Below, piece by piece: positions 25,511-34,623 of a stretch of 64,000 nt of DNA; position 1 is the stretch's first letter, and every line of letters starts with the position of its first letter. The stretch is from Candidatus Cloacimonas sp. (lineage in GTDB: Bacteria; Cloacimonadota; Cloacimonadia; Cloacimonadales; Cloacimonadaceae). The notes beneath the pieces were generated by a model. It made no database searches. It was not told the DNA's origin and saw only the letters and a list, made by a program, of their open reading frames with translations. The position numbers and the translations under genes were made by a program. The DNA lies in NCBI GenBank assembly GCA_023227825.1, contig JALOCJ010000009.1, positions 32,966 to 96,965 on the forward strand. The letters run 5' to 3'.

Positions 25511-27847
25511 ATGAAATATAATGAATTAAAACAGACAATATTAGAACATTTCCAGAAATATCCGCATACTGGCTTGTCCTACAATGAAATAGTAAACACT
25601 TTTCAGCTTCCTAAGGCGGAAAAAGCATTACTCAGCGGTATTCTCAGTGGCTTAATGGATGAAGGTATTTTAACCAAAGACCGGAAAAAATATCACTTAA
25701 AACAGAAACCTAAAGTTCAACATCTCTCCCCCACTCCCAATCCTAAATTATTACAGGGAATTTTTGATGCTACACCATTATCCAGAGGTTTGTCTTATGC
25801 TTTTATAAGAACACCGGAGAGGGACTATTATATAGATGCAGAAGATACGCTAAATGCTTTTCATAACGATGTTGTAGCTTTTGAAGTAAAATATAGAAAG
25901 GGGCATCAGGATTATGCTGTTATCCGTAAAATAATTCAAAGAAGCTCAGACCAACTGGCTGGAGAACTTATTATAAAAAAAGGTGTTAACAATTTTATTT
26001 GCAGTAACCCCAAAATATTCAGGTGGTTTTATGTTTCTGATCCAGCTGGGGGAAAGAATGGAGATAAAGTTATTTTAAAAGTAACCGATTGGGGAAATCC
26101 GCAAATGGGAAAAATGCCTGTTGGTAAGGTTATAGAGGTCTTAGGAAAATCTGGTGAACCGGAAGTGGAGCTTTTAGCTGTTATTCGTCAATATAATTTA
26201 CCTTTGGAATTTCCTGAAGATGTAATTGCAGAGGCAAATCAGCTCTCTAAAGATATAAAACCTGAAGATTACAGGAATCGGAGGGACTTGCGTAATCTCT
26301 ATTCCTTTACAATAGATCCGATTACAGCTAAGGATTTTGATGATGCAATAGCTATAGAAAAAACGGATAAGGGCTGGTGTCTTTATGTTCATATTGCTGA
26401 TGTAGCACATTATTTGACAGTTGAAGGAGCTATTTTTCAGGAAGCAAGTAAGCGTGGTAACAGTTTTTATTTTCCTAAAAGAGTTATACCTATGCTGCCG
26501 GAACGCTTATCAAATCTTATCTGCAGCTTGCGACCTGAAGAAGAAAAACTCTGTTTAACCGTGCAAACTGAATTTGACCGTAAAGGACAAATTTTTTCCC
26601 AGCAAATATATGAAAGCGTTATTTGTAGTAAAGCACGGCTTAATTATGACGAAGTAGATAAGCTTTTTGCTAATCAGGAAGCGGATTTACCTGAAGAATT
26701 AAAACAAAATCTATTGGAAGCCAGAGCTCTATCCCGTCTTTTAACTGAAAAAAGAATGAGCGCCGGTTACATTTTTTTTGATTTACCGGAAATTGAATAC
26801 GAATATGATGAAAACGGTTTTCTAAAGCATTTAACCCTGGCTGAAGAAACCGAAAGCCATAAAATAATAGAAAATTTTATGCTGGTTGCCAATGAATATG
26901 TTGCCACACGCCTTTCACAAACTGCTCCAGCAACAATTTATCGCGTTCATAGCGACCCCGATTTTAACAAGCTGGAACGACTTATTGAACTTCTTTCCTA
27001 TTATGGGGTGAAGTGGGTTATGTATGAAAATTTGAATAAATCACTCCAGTATTTGCTAAATTCTTTTCCCAATGATGCATATCATAAGGTCTTTGACCGC
27101 ATTTTACTAAGAAGTATGAAAAAAGCTAGATACAGCACTGAACATATTCATCATTTCGCTTTAGCAATGGAGACATATACACATTTTACCAGTCCTATTC
27201 GGCGTCTTTGTGATTTGATTATTCATTATCTTTGTAAGGCCTATTTATGCAACAGCAATTCTCAAAAATTTGCACCTTCTCAACTTAAACATTATGCAGA
27301 TGTTGCTTCTGAACAAGAAATTCAGGCAGATCAATCAGAACGCGATATAGAAAGAGTTTATAGCCGGACTATGATGCAAGAGCACGAAGGAGAAATTTAT
27401 AATGGAATGATTATTTCAGTTAATTCCCGGGGCTTAATTGTCCAATTGGAAGAGATTCCGGTTACGGGAGTTATTGAAGAAATCAATTTAGGAGAAGGTT
27501 ATTGGGAATATCTAGAGCGCGAAATGCGCTATATAAACCGCCGAACTCACCAATTTTATCAATTAATGGATACTTTGTTTGTTACAATTAGTTATGTAGA
27601 TGATGATATTTACTTGCTTCCAATAACCAAATCACTTCGCCATAATGTGTCTAAAGCAAAGATTTCCTGGTCATCCCGAAAACCCGGAAGGACGACGTCC
27701 TCGTCGTCCCAAAAATCCGGAAGGACGACGTCCCCGTCGTCCCAGAATCACGGAAGGACGACGTCCCCGTCGTCCCAAAAACCCGGAAGGACGATGTCCC
27801 CGTCGTCCAAATCCTCCCCATCTTCAACCACAAGAGGCAGCAAATGA
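25511..27847 (+). CDS. rnr: Ribonuclease R with repeat-derived C-terminal tail
   Basis: This 778-residue 3'-5' exoribonuclease has an N-terminal helix-turn-helix-like region (1-70) and cold-shock domains. The RNB catalytic domain carries 'TAKDFDDAIAIEK' (about residues 270-282), with metal-binding aspartates, and 'MLPERLSNLICSLRP'. Next are the 'HFTSPIRRLCDLIIH' motif and an S1 domain (about 630-700). From about residue 718 the protein becomes a Ser/Thr/Arg tail of four 11-residue repeats of the type PGRTTSPSSQK, which is translated hairpin-repeat DNA (27690-27808). RNase R tails are often basic, but this one has arisen from an intergenic repeat. murI overlaps by four bases. Confidence 0.92.
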   Translation: MKYNELKQTILEHFQKYPHTGLSYNEIVNTFQLPKAEKALLSGILSGLMDEGILTKDRKKYHLKQKPKVQHLSPTPNPKLLQGIFDATPLSRGLSYAFIRTPERDYYIDAEDTLNAFHNDVVAFEVKYRKGHQDYAVIRKIIQRSSDQLAGELIIKKGVNNFICSNPKIFRWFYVSDPAGGKNGDKVILKVTDWGNPQMGKMPVGKVIEVLGKSGEPEVELLAVIRQYNLPLEFPEDVIAEANQLSKDIKPEDYRNRRDLRNLYSFTIDPITAKDFDDAIAIEKTDKGWCLYVHIADVAHYLTVEGAIFQEASKRGNSFYFPKRVIPMLPERLSNLICSLRPEEEKLCLTVQTEFDRKGQIFSQQIYESVICSKARLNYDEVDKLFANQEADLPEELKQNLLEARALSRLLTEKRMSAGYIFFDLPEIEYEYDENGFLKHLTLAEETESHKIIENFMLVANEYVATRLSQTAPATIYRVHSDPDFNKLERLIELLSYYGVKWVMYENLNKSLQYLLNSFPNDAYHKVFDRILLRSMKKARYSTEHIHHFALAMETYTHFTSPIRRLCDLIIHYLCKAYLCNSNSQKFAPSQLKHYADVASEQEIQADQSERDIERVYSRTMMQEHEGEIYNGMIISVNSRGLIVQLEEIPVTGVIEEINLGEGYWEYLEREMRYINRRTHQFYQLMDTLFVTISYVDDDIYLLPITKSLRHNVSKAKISWSSRKPGRTTSSSSQKSGRTTSPSSQNHGRTTSPSSQKPGRTMSPSSKSSPSSTTRGSK
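27690..27808. repeat. Four hairpin repeats at exact 33-bp period inside rnr
   Basis: Copies at 27690, 27723, 27756 and 27789 have GGAC/GTCC arms around the family's conserved centre. Because 33 is a multiple of three, the array stays in frame and encodes 11-residue repeats at the RNase R C-terminus. Flanks are CCGGAA as elsewhere. Confidence 0.95.
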
Positions 27848-28647
27848 AAAAAGCAATCGGTATTTTTGATTCCGGTGTTGGTGGCTTAACCGTTTATAAA
27901 GCCATTCGTAATACTTTTCCCAATGAGGACTTAATTTATTTTGGAGACACTGCCCGAGTGCCTTATGGACCAAAATCTCCTAATACCATTATTGACTATT
28001 CCTTGCAGAATGCGCGTTTTTTGCTCCAGCAGGGAATAAAAATTTTAATTGTTGCCTGCAATACATCTTCCGCAGTAGCAATTCCCGCTTTACAAAATTT
28101 AAGCGATATTCCCGTTATAGGTGTTATTGAACCGGGTGCGGAACAGGCAGCTAAAACCACTAAAAATAAACGCATTGGAGTGATTGGAACGGAAGGAACA
28201 ATTCATAGCGGTGCTTATACTGTTGCAATCAATAAATTATTACCCGAGGCAGTTATTTTTTCCCAACCCTGTCCTCTTTTTGTTCCCTTGGTTGAAGAGG
28301 GATGGCAGGAGCACTATGTAGCGAATATAATTGCAGAAGAATATCTTGTAGATATGAAAAAGCAAAATATTGATACTCTTGTTTTGGGCTGCACTCATTA
28401 TCCGCTGCTGTCTAAAACCATTCAAAAAGTTATGGGAGAAGAAGTTACATTGGTAGATAGTGCAAAAGCAATAGCTGCATATCTAAGCTGTTATCTGGAT
28501 AGAGAAAACGATGGACAAAAAGGTAAAGATACTTTTTATGTGAGTGATAACGAAAGTAAATTCTCCGAAATTGCTCAACGCATTTTGCAGGATAATATTA
28601 GTAATTTAACCCGCGTGCATCTTTATGAAAGCTGGTTTAAGGACTGA
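27844..28647 (+). CDS. murI: Glutamate racemase
   Basis: This 267-residue cofactor-independent racemase supplies D-glutamate for peptidoglycan. Seen: 'GIFDSGVGGLTV' with Asp9/Ser10, catalytic Cys72 in 'ACNTSSA', catalytic Cys183 and His185 in 'GCTHYPLL'. Length is normal. The ATG overlaps the end of rnr, which means that the repeat-derived tail of rnr runs right up to the murI start region. Confidence 0.95.
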   Translation: MKKAIGIFDSGVGGLTVYKAIRNTFPNEDLIYFGDTARVPYGPKSPNTIIDYSLQNARFLLQQGIKILIVACNTSSAVAIPALQNLSDIPVIGVIEPGAEQAAKTTKNKRIGVIGTEGTIHSGAYTVAINKLLPEAVIFSQPCPLFVPLVEEGWQEHYVANIIAEEYLVDMKKQNIDTLVLGCTHYPLLSKTIQKVMGEEVTLVDSAKAIAAYLSCYLDRENDGQKGKDTFYVSDNESKFSEIAQRILQDNISNLTRVHLYESWFKD

Positions 28648-28727
28648 CCAAAAACATAGTGTAAAAAAATATAAAAATGAATAAGAATACTTTCTTCCTT
28701 AATTGCATTACCTACTCATTGCTTACC

Positions 28728-28750
28728 CATTACGGATGGCATCCGTAATG
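28728..28750. other. Perfect 10-bp inverted repeat with 3-base loop
   Basis: CATTACGGAT (28728-28737), GGC, ATCCGTAATG (28741-28750). It lies in the 200-base gap between murI and kce. No T-run follows on either strand, so it is not a classic intrinsic terminator. It could be a protein-binding palindrome or a recombination remnant. Confidence 0.5.
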
Positions 28751-28850
28751 AGTCCGTATTGTTAAAGTAATGCTAATAGGAACGACCTTATTTTCCAGAT
28801 TTTAATTATTATATTTCAAAAAATTAGATTAAATATAAAGAGGTAACATT

Positions 28851-29681
28851 ATGGAACCCTTAATTTTAACTGCTGCTATAACGGGAGCGGAAACAACCCG
28901 CGCAGATCAACCCAATTTACCTGTAACTCCAGAAGAACAAGCAAAAGAAGCAAGAGCTTGTTTTGAGGCAGGTGCCAGAGTTATTCATTTACATATCAGG
29001 GAAGATGACGGAAGACCTTCTCAGCGGTTAGATCGTTTTCAGGAAGCCATTTCTGCTATTCGCAAGGCAGTTCCGGAAATTATCATTCAAATAAGTACCG
29101 GAGGTGCTGTCGGCGAATCATTTGATAAACGACTTGCCCCTTTAGCTTTAAAACCGGAAATGGCAACTCTTAATGCCGGCACTTTGAATTTTGGAGATGA
29201 CATTTTCATCAATCATCCTGCTGATATTAGGCGTTTGGCAGAAGCATTCAAAAAATATGATGTAGTCCCTGAAGTGGAAGTTTACGAATCAGGTATGGTT
29301 GATGCTGTTGCCCGTTTAATTAAAAAAGGGGTTATAACTCACAGTCCATTGCACATTCAGTTTGTTCTTGGCGTCCCTGGAGGAATGAGTGGTAAGCCCA
29401 AAAACCTGATGTATATGATTGAACATTTGAAAGAAGAAATCCCTACAGCAACCTGGGCTGTAGCTGGAATTGGTAGATGGCATATTCCTACTTCTTTAAT
29501 AGCAATGGTTACAGGTGGTCATATCCGCTGTGGATTTGAAGATAACATTTTTTATCATAAGGGAGTAATTGCTACTTCCAATGCGCAATTAGTAGCCCGT
29601 TTAGCACTTATTGCAGAAGAAATTGGTCGCCCTCTTGCTACTCCGGAACAGGTAAGAGAGATTTTTGCTTTAAATAAATAA
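28851..29681 (+). CDS. kce: 3-keto-5-aminohexanoate cleavage enzyme (BKACE family)
   Basis: This 276-residue zinc enzyme of lysine fermentation condenses 3-keto-5-aminohexanoate with acetyl-CoA to give acetoacetate and 3-aminobutyryl-CoA. Zinc ligands His46, His48 and Glu230 and catalytic Ser82, Glu143, Arg226 and Asp231 are all present at the positions I recall for the Ca. Cloacamonas acidaminovorans enzyme, whose length is also 276. The start follows AAAGAGGTAAC. The other lysine-fermentation genes (kamA, kdd, kal, kat) are not adjacent; instead nrdJ follows after 11 bases. BKACE relatives use other beta-keto acids, but the full residue match makes Kce the best call. Confidence 0.92.
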   Translation: MEPLILTAAITGAETTRADQPNLPVTPEEQAKEARACFEAGARVIHLHIREDDGRPSQRLDRFQEAISAIRKAVPEIIIQISTGGAVGESFDKRLAPLALKPEMATLNAGTLNFGDDIFINHPADIRRLAEAFKKYDVVPEVEVYESGMVDAVARLIKKGVITHSPLHIQFVLGVPGGMSGKPKNLMYMIEHLKEEIPTATWAVAGIGRWHIPTSLIAMVTGGHIRCGFEDNIFYHKGVIATSNAQLVARLALIAEEIGRPLATPEQVREIFALNK

Positions 29682-29692
29682 AAGAGGTAGGT

Positions 29693-31948
29693 ATGGAATT
29701 AACGGAGAATGCACTAAAGGTTCTGGAAAAAAGATATTTTCGTAAAGATGAAAATGGTGTTCTGATAGAGGACTGGCAAAAAATGCTTACTCGTGTTGCT
29801 GCTAATATTGCAAGCGGTGATGAGGAAAAAACCCGTCGCTTTTATCGGTTAATGGATGCGGGATATTTTTTACCCAATTCTCCTACTTTAATGAATGCCG
29901 GTGGTGATTTACAGCAGCTTTCCGCCTGTTTTGTGTTACCTCTTGAAGACAGTATGGAAAGTATTTTTGAAACGGTTAAAAATGCAGCACTAATTCATAA
30001 AAGCGGAGGTGGAACTGGTTTTTCTTTCAGTCGTTTAAGAGAAGCTAATGCCCGGGTTCGTTCTACCAATGGTGTTTCCAGTGGACCACTGTCTTTTTTG
30101 AAGGTTTTTAATGCTGCTACCGATGCTGTTAAACAAGGTGGAACCAGAAGAGGCGCTAATATGGCAATCTTAAATGTTGATCATCCACAGATTCTGGATT
30201 TTATAACCTGCAAGGAAAATCCTGCTGCATTAAACAATTTCAATATCAGTGTAGGTGTAACAGAGGAGTTTATGCAGGCAGTTGCCAATGATGATGAATA
30301 TAATCTAATTTCTCCTCATACTGGAGCTATCAGTAAAAAGCTGAAAGCTAGAGATGTATTTGCCCTGATTGTGAAAATGGCACATAAAAATGGCGAACCG
30401 GGTATTGTGTTTTTAGACCGTCTAAATAATGCCAATCCTACTCCTGCACTGGGCAAAATTGAGTCCACTAATCCTTGTGGAGAACAACCCTTACTTCCTT
30501 ATGAGGCATGTAATTTGGGTTCTATCAATCTTGCTCTGCTGATTAAAGATGGAGATGTAAATTGGGATAAACTGAAAGAAGTTGTGCAAGATAGTGTTGA
30601 CTTTTTAGATGCAGTAATTGATGTTTCCAAGTTTCCCCTACCTCAGATTGAAAATATTTCCAAAGCCAACAGGAAAATAGGATTGGGAGTTATGGGCTGG
30701 GCAGATTTATTGTTTCAATTAAAAATTCCTTATGCCAGTGAAGAAGCAGTTACTCTTGCTGCCAAACTTATGGAATTTATTGATTTTTATGCCAAAAAAC
30801 ACTCTTCTGAACTTGCCGTTAAAAAAAGTGCTTTCCCTAATTTTCCGGAAAGCATTTATGCTAACGGTTCCTTGAAACGCGAAACTTTAAACCAAGATTG
30901 GGAATCCTTAAAAGAAAAAATAAAAAAAGAAGGAATTCGCAATGCAACCCTTACTACTATTGCTCCTACGGGAACAATTAGTATGATTGCCGATACTTCC
31001 AGCGGAATTGAACCCCAATTTTCCCTTGCTTATGTAAAAAATGTGATGGATGGTGAAAAATTAATCTATGTGAATAAATATTTGCAGAAAGCACTGGAAG
31101 AAAAAGGAATATATCATAAGAAGCTTTTAGAAGAAATTTTAACGCGTGGCTCTCTTGCCTGTATTGAGGATATTCCTGAAGAATTGCAAAAAGTGTTTCA
31201 AACCGCTCATGACATAAGTCCCGAATGGCACATCAGAATGCAGGCAGCTTTTCAAAAATATACGGATAATGCTGTAAGTAAAACTATAAATTTTCCCAAT
31301 TCCGCTACAGTAGAAGATATCCAAAGTGCCTACGAGCTTGCCTATCATCTTGGCTGTAAAGGAGTTACTGTCTATCGCGATGGCAGCCGGGAAAGCCAGG
31401 TTCTCTATTTGGGAACTCAAATAACAACATCCGAAAAAACAGACCAAAAAGTAGCACCAAGAACCAGACCGGAAATAACCAAAGGCATAACTCAACGCCT
31501 GGAAACTGGCTGCGGTCATATGTATGTGACTATTAATACCGATGCTCAAGGTGCCTGTGAGGTCTTTATTCAAATGGGAAAAGTGGGAGGATGTGCTTCT
31601 GCACAACTGGAAGCTATTGCCCGTCTTGTATCTTTGGCTCTGCGTTCCCAGATCAAGATTGAATCCATTACCCGACAATTGAAAGGAATTCGTTGTCAGT
31701 CACCGATGTGGAATAAGGGGAAAATGATTACTTCTTGTGGAGATGCAGTCGGTCAGGCACTGGAACAGTTTGTAACTTTTTATACAAAAGGACAAATTCA
31801 AAGCGGCGAATTCTCCGCTGAAAATGAAAATCCAGATTCTCCTAAACAATTTGGAAATGGCTTTGCTCTTTGTCCTGACTGCGGAAATACTATTGAACAC
31901 ACAGAAGGATGTTTAAAATGTCCTGCCTGCGGTTGGAGTAAATGTTAA
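29693..31948 (+). CDS. nrdJ: Adenosylcobalamin-dependent (class II) ribonucleoside reductase
   Basis: This 751-residue enzyme reduces ribonucleotides using B12, independent of oxygen. Seen: 'PNSPTLMNAGG', 'LSACFVLPLEDSMESIF', 'SGGGTGFSFSRLR', active-site 'NPCGEQPLLPYEACNLGSINL' (Cys262), and 'TIAPTGTISMIADTSSGIEP'. These are followed by a TSCPD-type domain ('GCGHMYVTINTDAQGACEVF...GGCASAQLEAIARLVSLALR'). The C-terminal cysteine-rich zinc-ribbon tail 'CPDCGNTIEHTEGCLKCPACGWSKC' probably carries the redox-shuttling thiols. It sits 11 bases after kce. No cobalamin riboswitch is visible. Confidence 0.95.
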   Translation: MELTENALKVLEKRYFRKDENGVLIEDWQKMLTRVAANIASGDEEKTRRFYRLMDAGYFLPNSPTLMNAGGDLQQLSACFVLPLEDSMESIFETVKNAALIHKSGGGTGFSFSRLREANARVRSTNGVSSGPLSFLKVFNAATDAVKQGGTRRGANMAILNVDHPQILDFITCKENPAALNNFNISVGVTEEFMQAVANDDEYNLISPHTGAISKKLKARDVFALIVKMAHKNGEPGIVFLDRLNNANPTPALGKIESTNPCGEQPLLPYEACNLGSINLALLIKDGDVNWDKLKEVVQDSVDFLDAVIDVSKFPLPQIENISKANRKIGLGVMGWADLLFQLKIPYASEEAVTLAAKLMEFIDFYAKKHSSELAVKKSAFPNFPESIYANGSLKRETLNQDWESLKEKIKKEGIRNATLTTIAPTGTISMIADTSSGIEPQFSLAYVKNVMDGEKLIYVNKYLQKALEEKGIYHKKLLEEILTRGSLACIEDIPEELQKVFQTAHDISPEWHIRMQAAFQKYTDNAVSKTINFPNSATVEDIQSAYELAYHLGCKGVTVYRDGSRESQVLYLGTQITTSEKTDQKVAPRTRPEITKGITQRLETGCGHMYVTINTDAQGACEVFIQMGKVGGCASAQLEAIARLVSLALRSQIKIESITRQLKGIRCQSPMWNKGKMITSCGDAVGQALEQFVTFYTKGQIQSGEFSAENENPDSPKQFGNGFALCPDCGNTIEHTEGCLKCPACGWSKC

Positions 31949-32033
31949 CCCGTGCTTGACAAAAGTAGTGCTTTTTGTTTTTTGCCTTATCTGCTGAAGT
32001 GGAATTTGGCAAACCCTTAAAAAAGGAGTATAA

Positions 32034-32831
32034 ATGCGTTGTAAATATTGTAATGCTCGTCTTGCTGTTCACGATATCTGGTGTATGCAATGCGGTAAAC
32101 AGACACCTGTAATCAAAAATGAACTCTATGCAATGAAATCCTTCTCAGAAACCTGGAAAGCATACAAGAGCAAAATGTCCTCTTCCCTACCTGGAGCTGG
32201 TTTTGCTATTATTTTAGGTTTGATTCCAATTGCAGTTTTAATTTGGCTCTTCAGCGGTATAATTCAATTGGAATGTAATACAGCAACGCAGATGTTATTA
32301 AACCTGCTTATCAAATCTGTTGCTTTTTCTCTGTTTATTCCTTTCATTTTAATTGCTTTTAAGCCCATTTGTAAACATAATGATTATCATCTTAAGCTGG
32401 CGGAAATGTTTTCCGCACTGCGTAGTTATCCACGCTATTTTCTTTGGACTCTCATCAACGCTTTATATTATAGCGTCATCTATATAATTTGTTTTGGTTT
32501 ACCCAATTTTGCATCTGCTCCCATTTTGCGTTTGGTTTGGTTGGTTTTAGTTAATTATTGGGTTGCTATTGTGTTACCTTCTTTGGTCTTAATGGAAGAA
32601 ATGTCTTATAATCCCTGGAAAGCAATCAAAAAGTCCTATCAGCATTTTCAGGATGTCCGCTGGAATATCTATCTGCTGGCTTTAGTTTTAGCTGGGTTAA
32701 ATGCTTTGGGTTGTCTGTTTTTTTGGCTGCTTTTAATTCCCGAAGCTTTGATTTTACCTCTATCCTTATATGCTGTAAGAGATTATACCAGACGCTTAAT
32801 TGACTTTGAATTGTTGAATTATCGTTTATGA
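32034..32831 (+). CDS. Zinc-ribbon polytopic membrane protein of unknown function
   Basis: This 265-residue protein begins with a four-cysteine zinc ribbon (Cys3, Cys6, Cys17, Cys20: 'CKYCNARLAVHDIWCMQC'). About five to six hydrophobic segments follow from residue 55 on. 'MEEMSYNPWKAIKKSYQHF' near residue 190 resembles the loop of DUF-type membrane proteins whose helices precede similar 'AIKRS' motifs. No known function. It is the first gene of the run that continues with apbE and folE2. Confidence 0.6.
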   Translation: MRCKYCNARLAVHDIWCMQCGKQTPVIKNELYAMKSFSETWKAYKSKMSSSLPGAGFAIILGLIPIAVLIWLFSGIIQLECNTATQMLLNLLIKSVAFSLFIPFILIAFKPICKHNDYHLKLAEMFSALRSYPRYFLWTLINALYYSVIYIICFGLPNFASAPILRLVWLVLVNYWVAIVLPSLVLMEEMSYNPWKAIKKSYQHFQDVRWNIYLLALVLAGLNALGCLFFWLLLIPEALILPLSLYAVRDYTRRLIDFELLNYRL

Positions 32832-32844
32832 GGTATCTTGTTTT

Positions 32845-33849
32845 ATGAATCGTAGAGAAATTATTTCCCTCATCATTTTAGTTTTAGTAATCGGTTTCGG
32901 AACTTACAAATATCTGACCCGTTCCTTTACTGAACTTAAAAGTCAATACTTAATGGATACAATTGTAGAAATATCTGCCACTTCACAGAGTAAAAATGTT
33001 GGCAGACAGATAGATGCCGTTTTCAATTATATCCGCAATCTGGAAAATAAATTAAACGAATTCAATCCGCAAAGCTATCTGGCTAAAATCAATGCTGATA
33101 CTTTAAATATGGTCTTTGAAATGGACTCCGATGTATATAATTTATTAACTATAGCAGATAGTTTATATAAAATAACCGGGGGCGCTTTTGATCCTACTAT
33201 CAAGCCGGTATGGGATTTATGGGGTTTTAATGCTGAAAAACCTGTTCCTCCTGACTCCCTGAAAATAAGGAAAATGTTGGAAAAAGTGGATTTCAGCAAG
33301 ATAAAATATACTCCTCAAAAACTGATTAAGCCAGCGGGTATGCAATTAACTTTTGGTGCTATTGCCAAAGGTTACATTCTGGATAAGGCAAGAGAATATA
33401 TGCAGACCTTAAATTTGGATAGCGGATTTATAAATTGTCGTAGTTCTATGGCTTTTACGGGATTTAAAAAACCTCAGCTTGTTTATATTCAGCATCCGCG
33501 CCGATTAGATGATTACATTGCCAGTTTCAAAGTGCTAAATCAAAGTGTTTCTACTTCCGGAGATTATCAACAGTTTTATGAATACAAAGGTATTCGTTAT
33601 CATCATATCATTAATCCCTTTACGGGTTATCCGGTTCCCGATGTGCATTCAGTAACAATTCTTTGTCCTTCTGCTGCCTGGTCTGACGGGCTTTCCACAG
33701 CACTTTTCTTGTTGCCTCCGGAAACTGCAATCTCTGTAATTAAACAGTTTTCGGATTGTGACGCCATTATTTATTACACTAAAGATGATTCTCTCGTTTC
33801 TCTCAAAACAGAAGGAATGAAAGAAAGGGAGTTAAACGAAAATTTATGA
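32845..33849 (+). CDS. ApbE-family FAD:protein FMN transferase, possibly atypical
   Basis: This 334-residue protein has an N-terminal membrane anchor (about 5-22) and the ApbE fold: 'MDTIVEISATS', 'KLNEFNPQSYLAKIN', 'TGGAFDPTIKPVWDLWGF', 'LTFGAIAKGYILDKA', 'HHIINPFTGYPVPDVHSVTILCPSAAWSDGLSTALFLL'. ApbE proteins attach FMN to threonine of target proteins such as Rnf/Nqr subunits. The segment usually reading like NLGGD is here 'INCRSSMAF', so activity may be altered. No flavoprotein target gene is next to it. Its TGA overlaps the ATG of folE2. Confidence 0.8.
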   Translation: MNRREIISLIILVLVIGFGTYKYLTRSFTELKSQYLMDTIVEISATSQSKNVGRQIDAVFNYIRNLENKLNEFNPQSYLAKINADTLNMVFEMDSDVYNLLTIADSLYKITGGAFDPTIKPVWDLWGFNAEKPVPPDSLKIRKMLEKVDFSKIKYTPQKLIKPAGMQLTFGAIAKGYILDKAREYMQTLNLDSGFINCRSSMAFTGFKKPQLVYIQHPRRLDDYIASFKVLNQSVSTSGDYQQFYEYKGIRYHHIINPFTGYPVPDVHSVTILCPSAAWSDGLSTALFLLPPETAISVIKQFSDCDAIIYYTKDDSLVSLKTEGMKERELNENL

Positions 33850-34616
33850 GTATACCGGACATCCAATCTCAACCCGATAACCGTAAAATAACAATAGATA
33901 AAGTTGGTGTAAAAGGTATTCGTTATCCTATTGTAGTTCAGGATAGAGAAAAGGGTATACAGCATAGTGTTGCCGATTTAAATATCTATGTAGAACTTCC
34001 TCATCAGCGTCGGGGAACACATATGAGCCGTTTTCTTGAGGTTTTGAATCGTTATCATACTGAGGTTTTTATAGATAAACTGGATGCTTTTTTAAGTGAG
34101 CTGAAAACAACTCTGAAAGCTGATTCTGCCTATATTGACATTATGTTTCCCTTCTTTGTGAAAAAAAAGGCACCCGTTTCCCGCGTTTCTTCTCTTTTGA
34201 GTTATGATTGTAATTTCAATGCCTCATTTAAGGATAGTTTTGAACTCTGGATTGGAGTGAAAGTTCCGGTAACTACTTTGTGTCCTTGTTCTAAAGCAAT
34301 CAGCGTTTATGGAGCTCATAATCAACGTTCAGAAATATTTATCAAAGTTCGTTACCGGGAATTTGTTTGGCTGGAAGAACTGATACAACTTGCGGAAAAG
34401 CATTCCAGTTGTGAGATTTATCCCCTTTTAAAGCGCTCGGACGAGAAGTATGTAACTGAAAAAGCATATAATAATCCTAAATTTGTAGAAGATGTAGTGC
34501 GGGAGATTACACTGGAATTAAATAAAGATAAAAGGATAACAGGATTCTATGTAGAAGCCGAAAATCTTGAATCTATCCACGCTCACAATGCTTATGCACT
34601 GATCAGTAAAAGTTAA
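33846..34616 (+). CDS. folE2: GTP cyclohydrolase FolE2 (type IB)
   Basis: This 256-residue member of the GTP cyclohydrolase IB family makes 7,8-dihydroneopterin triphosphate, the precursor for folate and for queuosine. Seen: 'GIRYPIVVQD', 'QRRGTHMSRF' and the metal/catalytic 'TTLCPCSKAISVYGAHNQRSE' (Cys146, Cys148), then 'DEKYVTEKAYNNPKFVEDVVREI'. queC at 43.8 kb is a possible downstream consumer in the same genome. Coupled to apbE by a four-base overlap. Confidence 0.94.
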   Translation: MSIPDIQSQPDNRKITIDKVGVKGIRYPIVVQDREKGIQHSVADLNIYVELPHQRRGTHMSRFLEVLNRYHTEVFIDKLDAFLSELKTTLKADSAYIDIMFPFFVKKKAPVSRVSSLLSYDCNFNASFKDSFELWIGVKVPVTTLCPCSKAISVYGAHNQRSEIFIKVRYREFVWLEELIQLAEKHSSCEIYPLLKRSDEKYVTEKAYNNPKFVEDVVREITLELNKDKRITGFYVEAENLESIHAHNAYALISKS

Positions 34617-34623
34617 AAACGCT

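Noticed and set aside
27645..27869. Alternative 74-codon frame over the rnr repeats
   Set aside because: It is the +1 reading of the same array inside rnr; the rnr frame continues without break from the catalytic domains.
31139..31678. 179-codon antisense frame in nrdJ
   Set aside because: Shadow of the well supported nrdJ coding frame.
28851..31948. Cobalamin riboswitch before the B12-dependent reductase
   Set aside because: The gap before kce is only about 200 bases and shows no B12-box-like sequence; kce and nrdJ are separated by only 11 bases.
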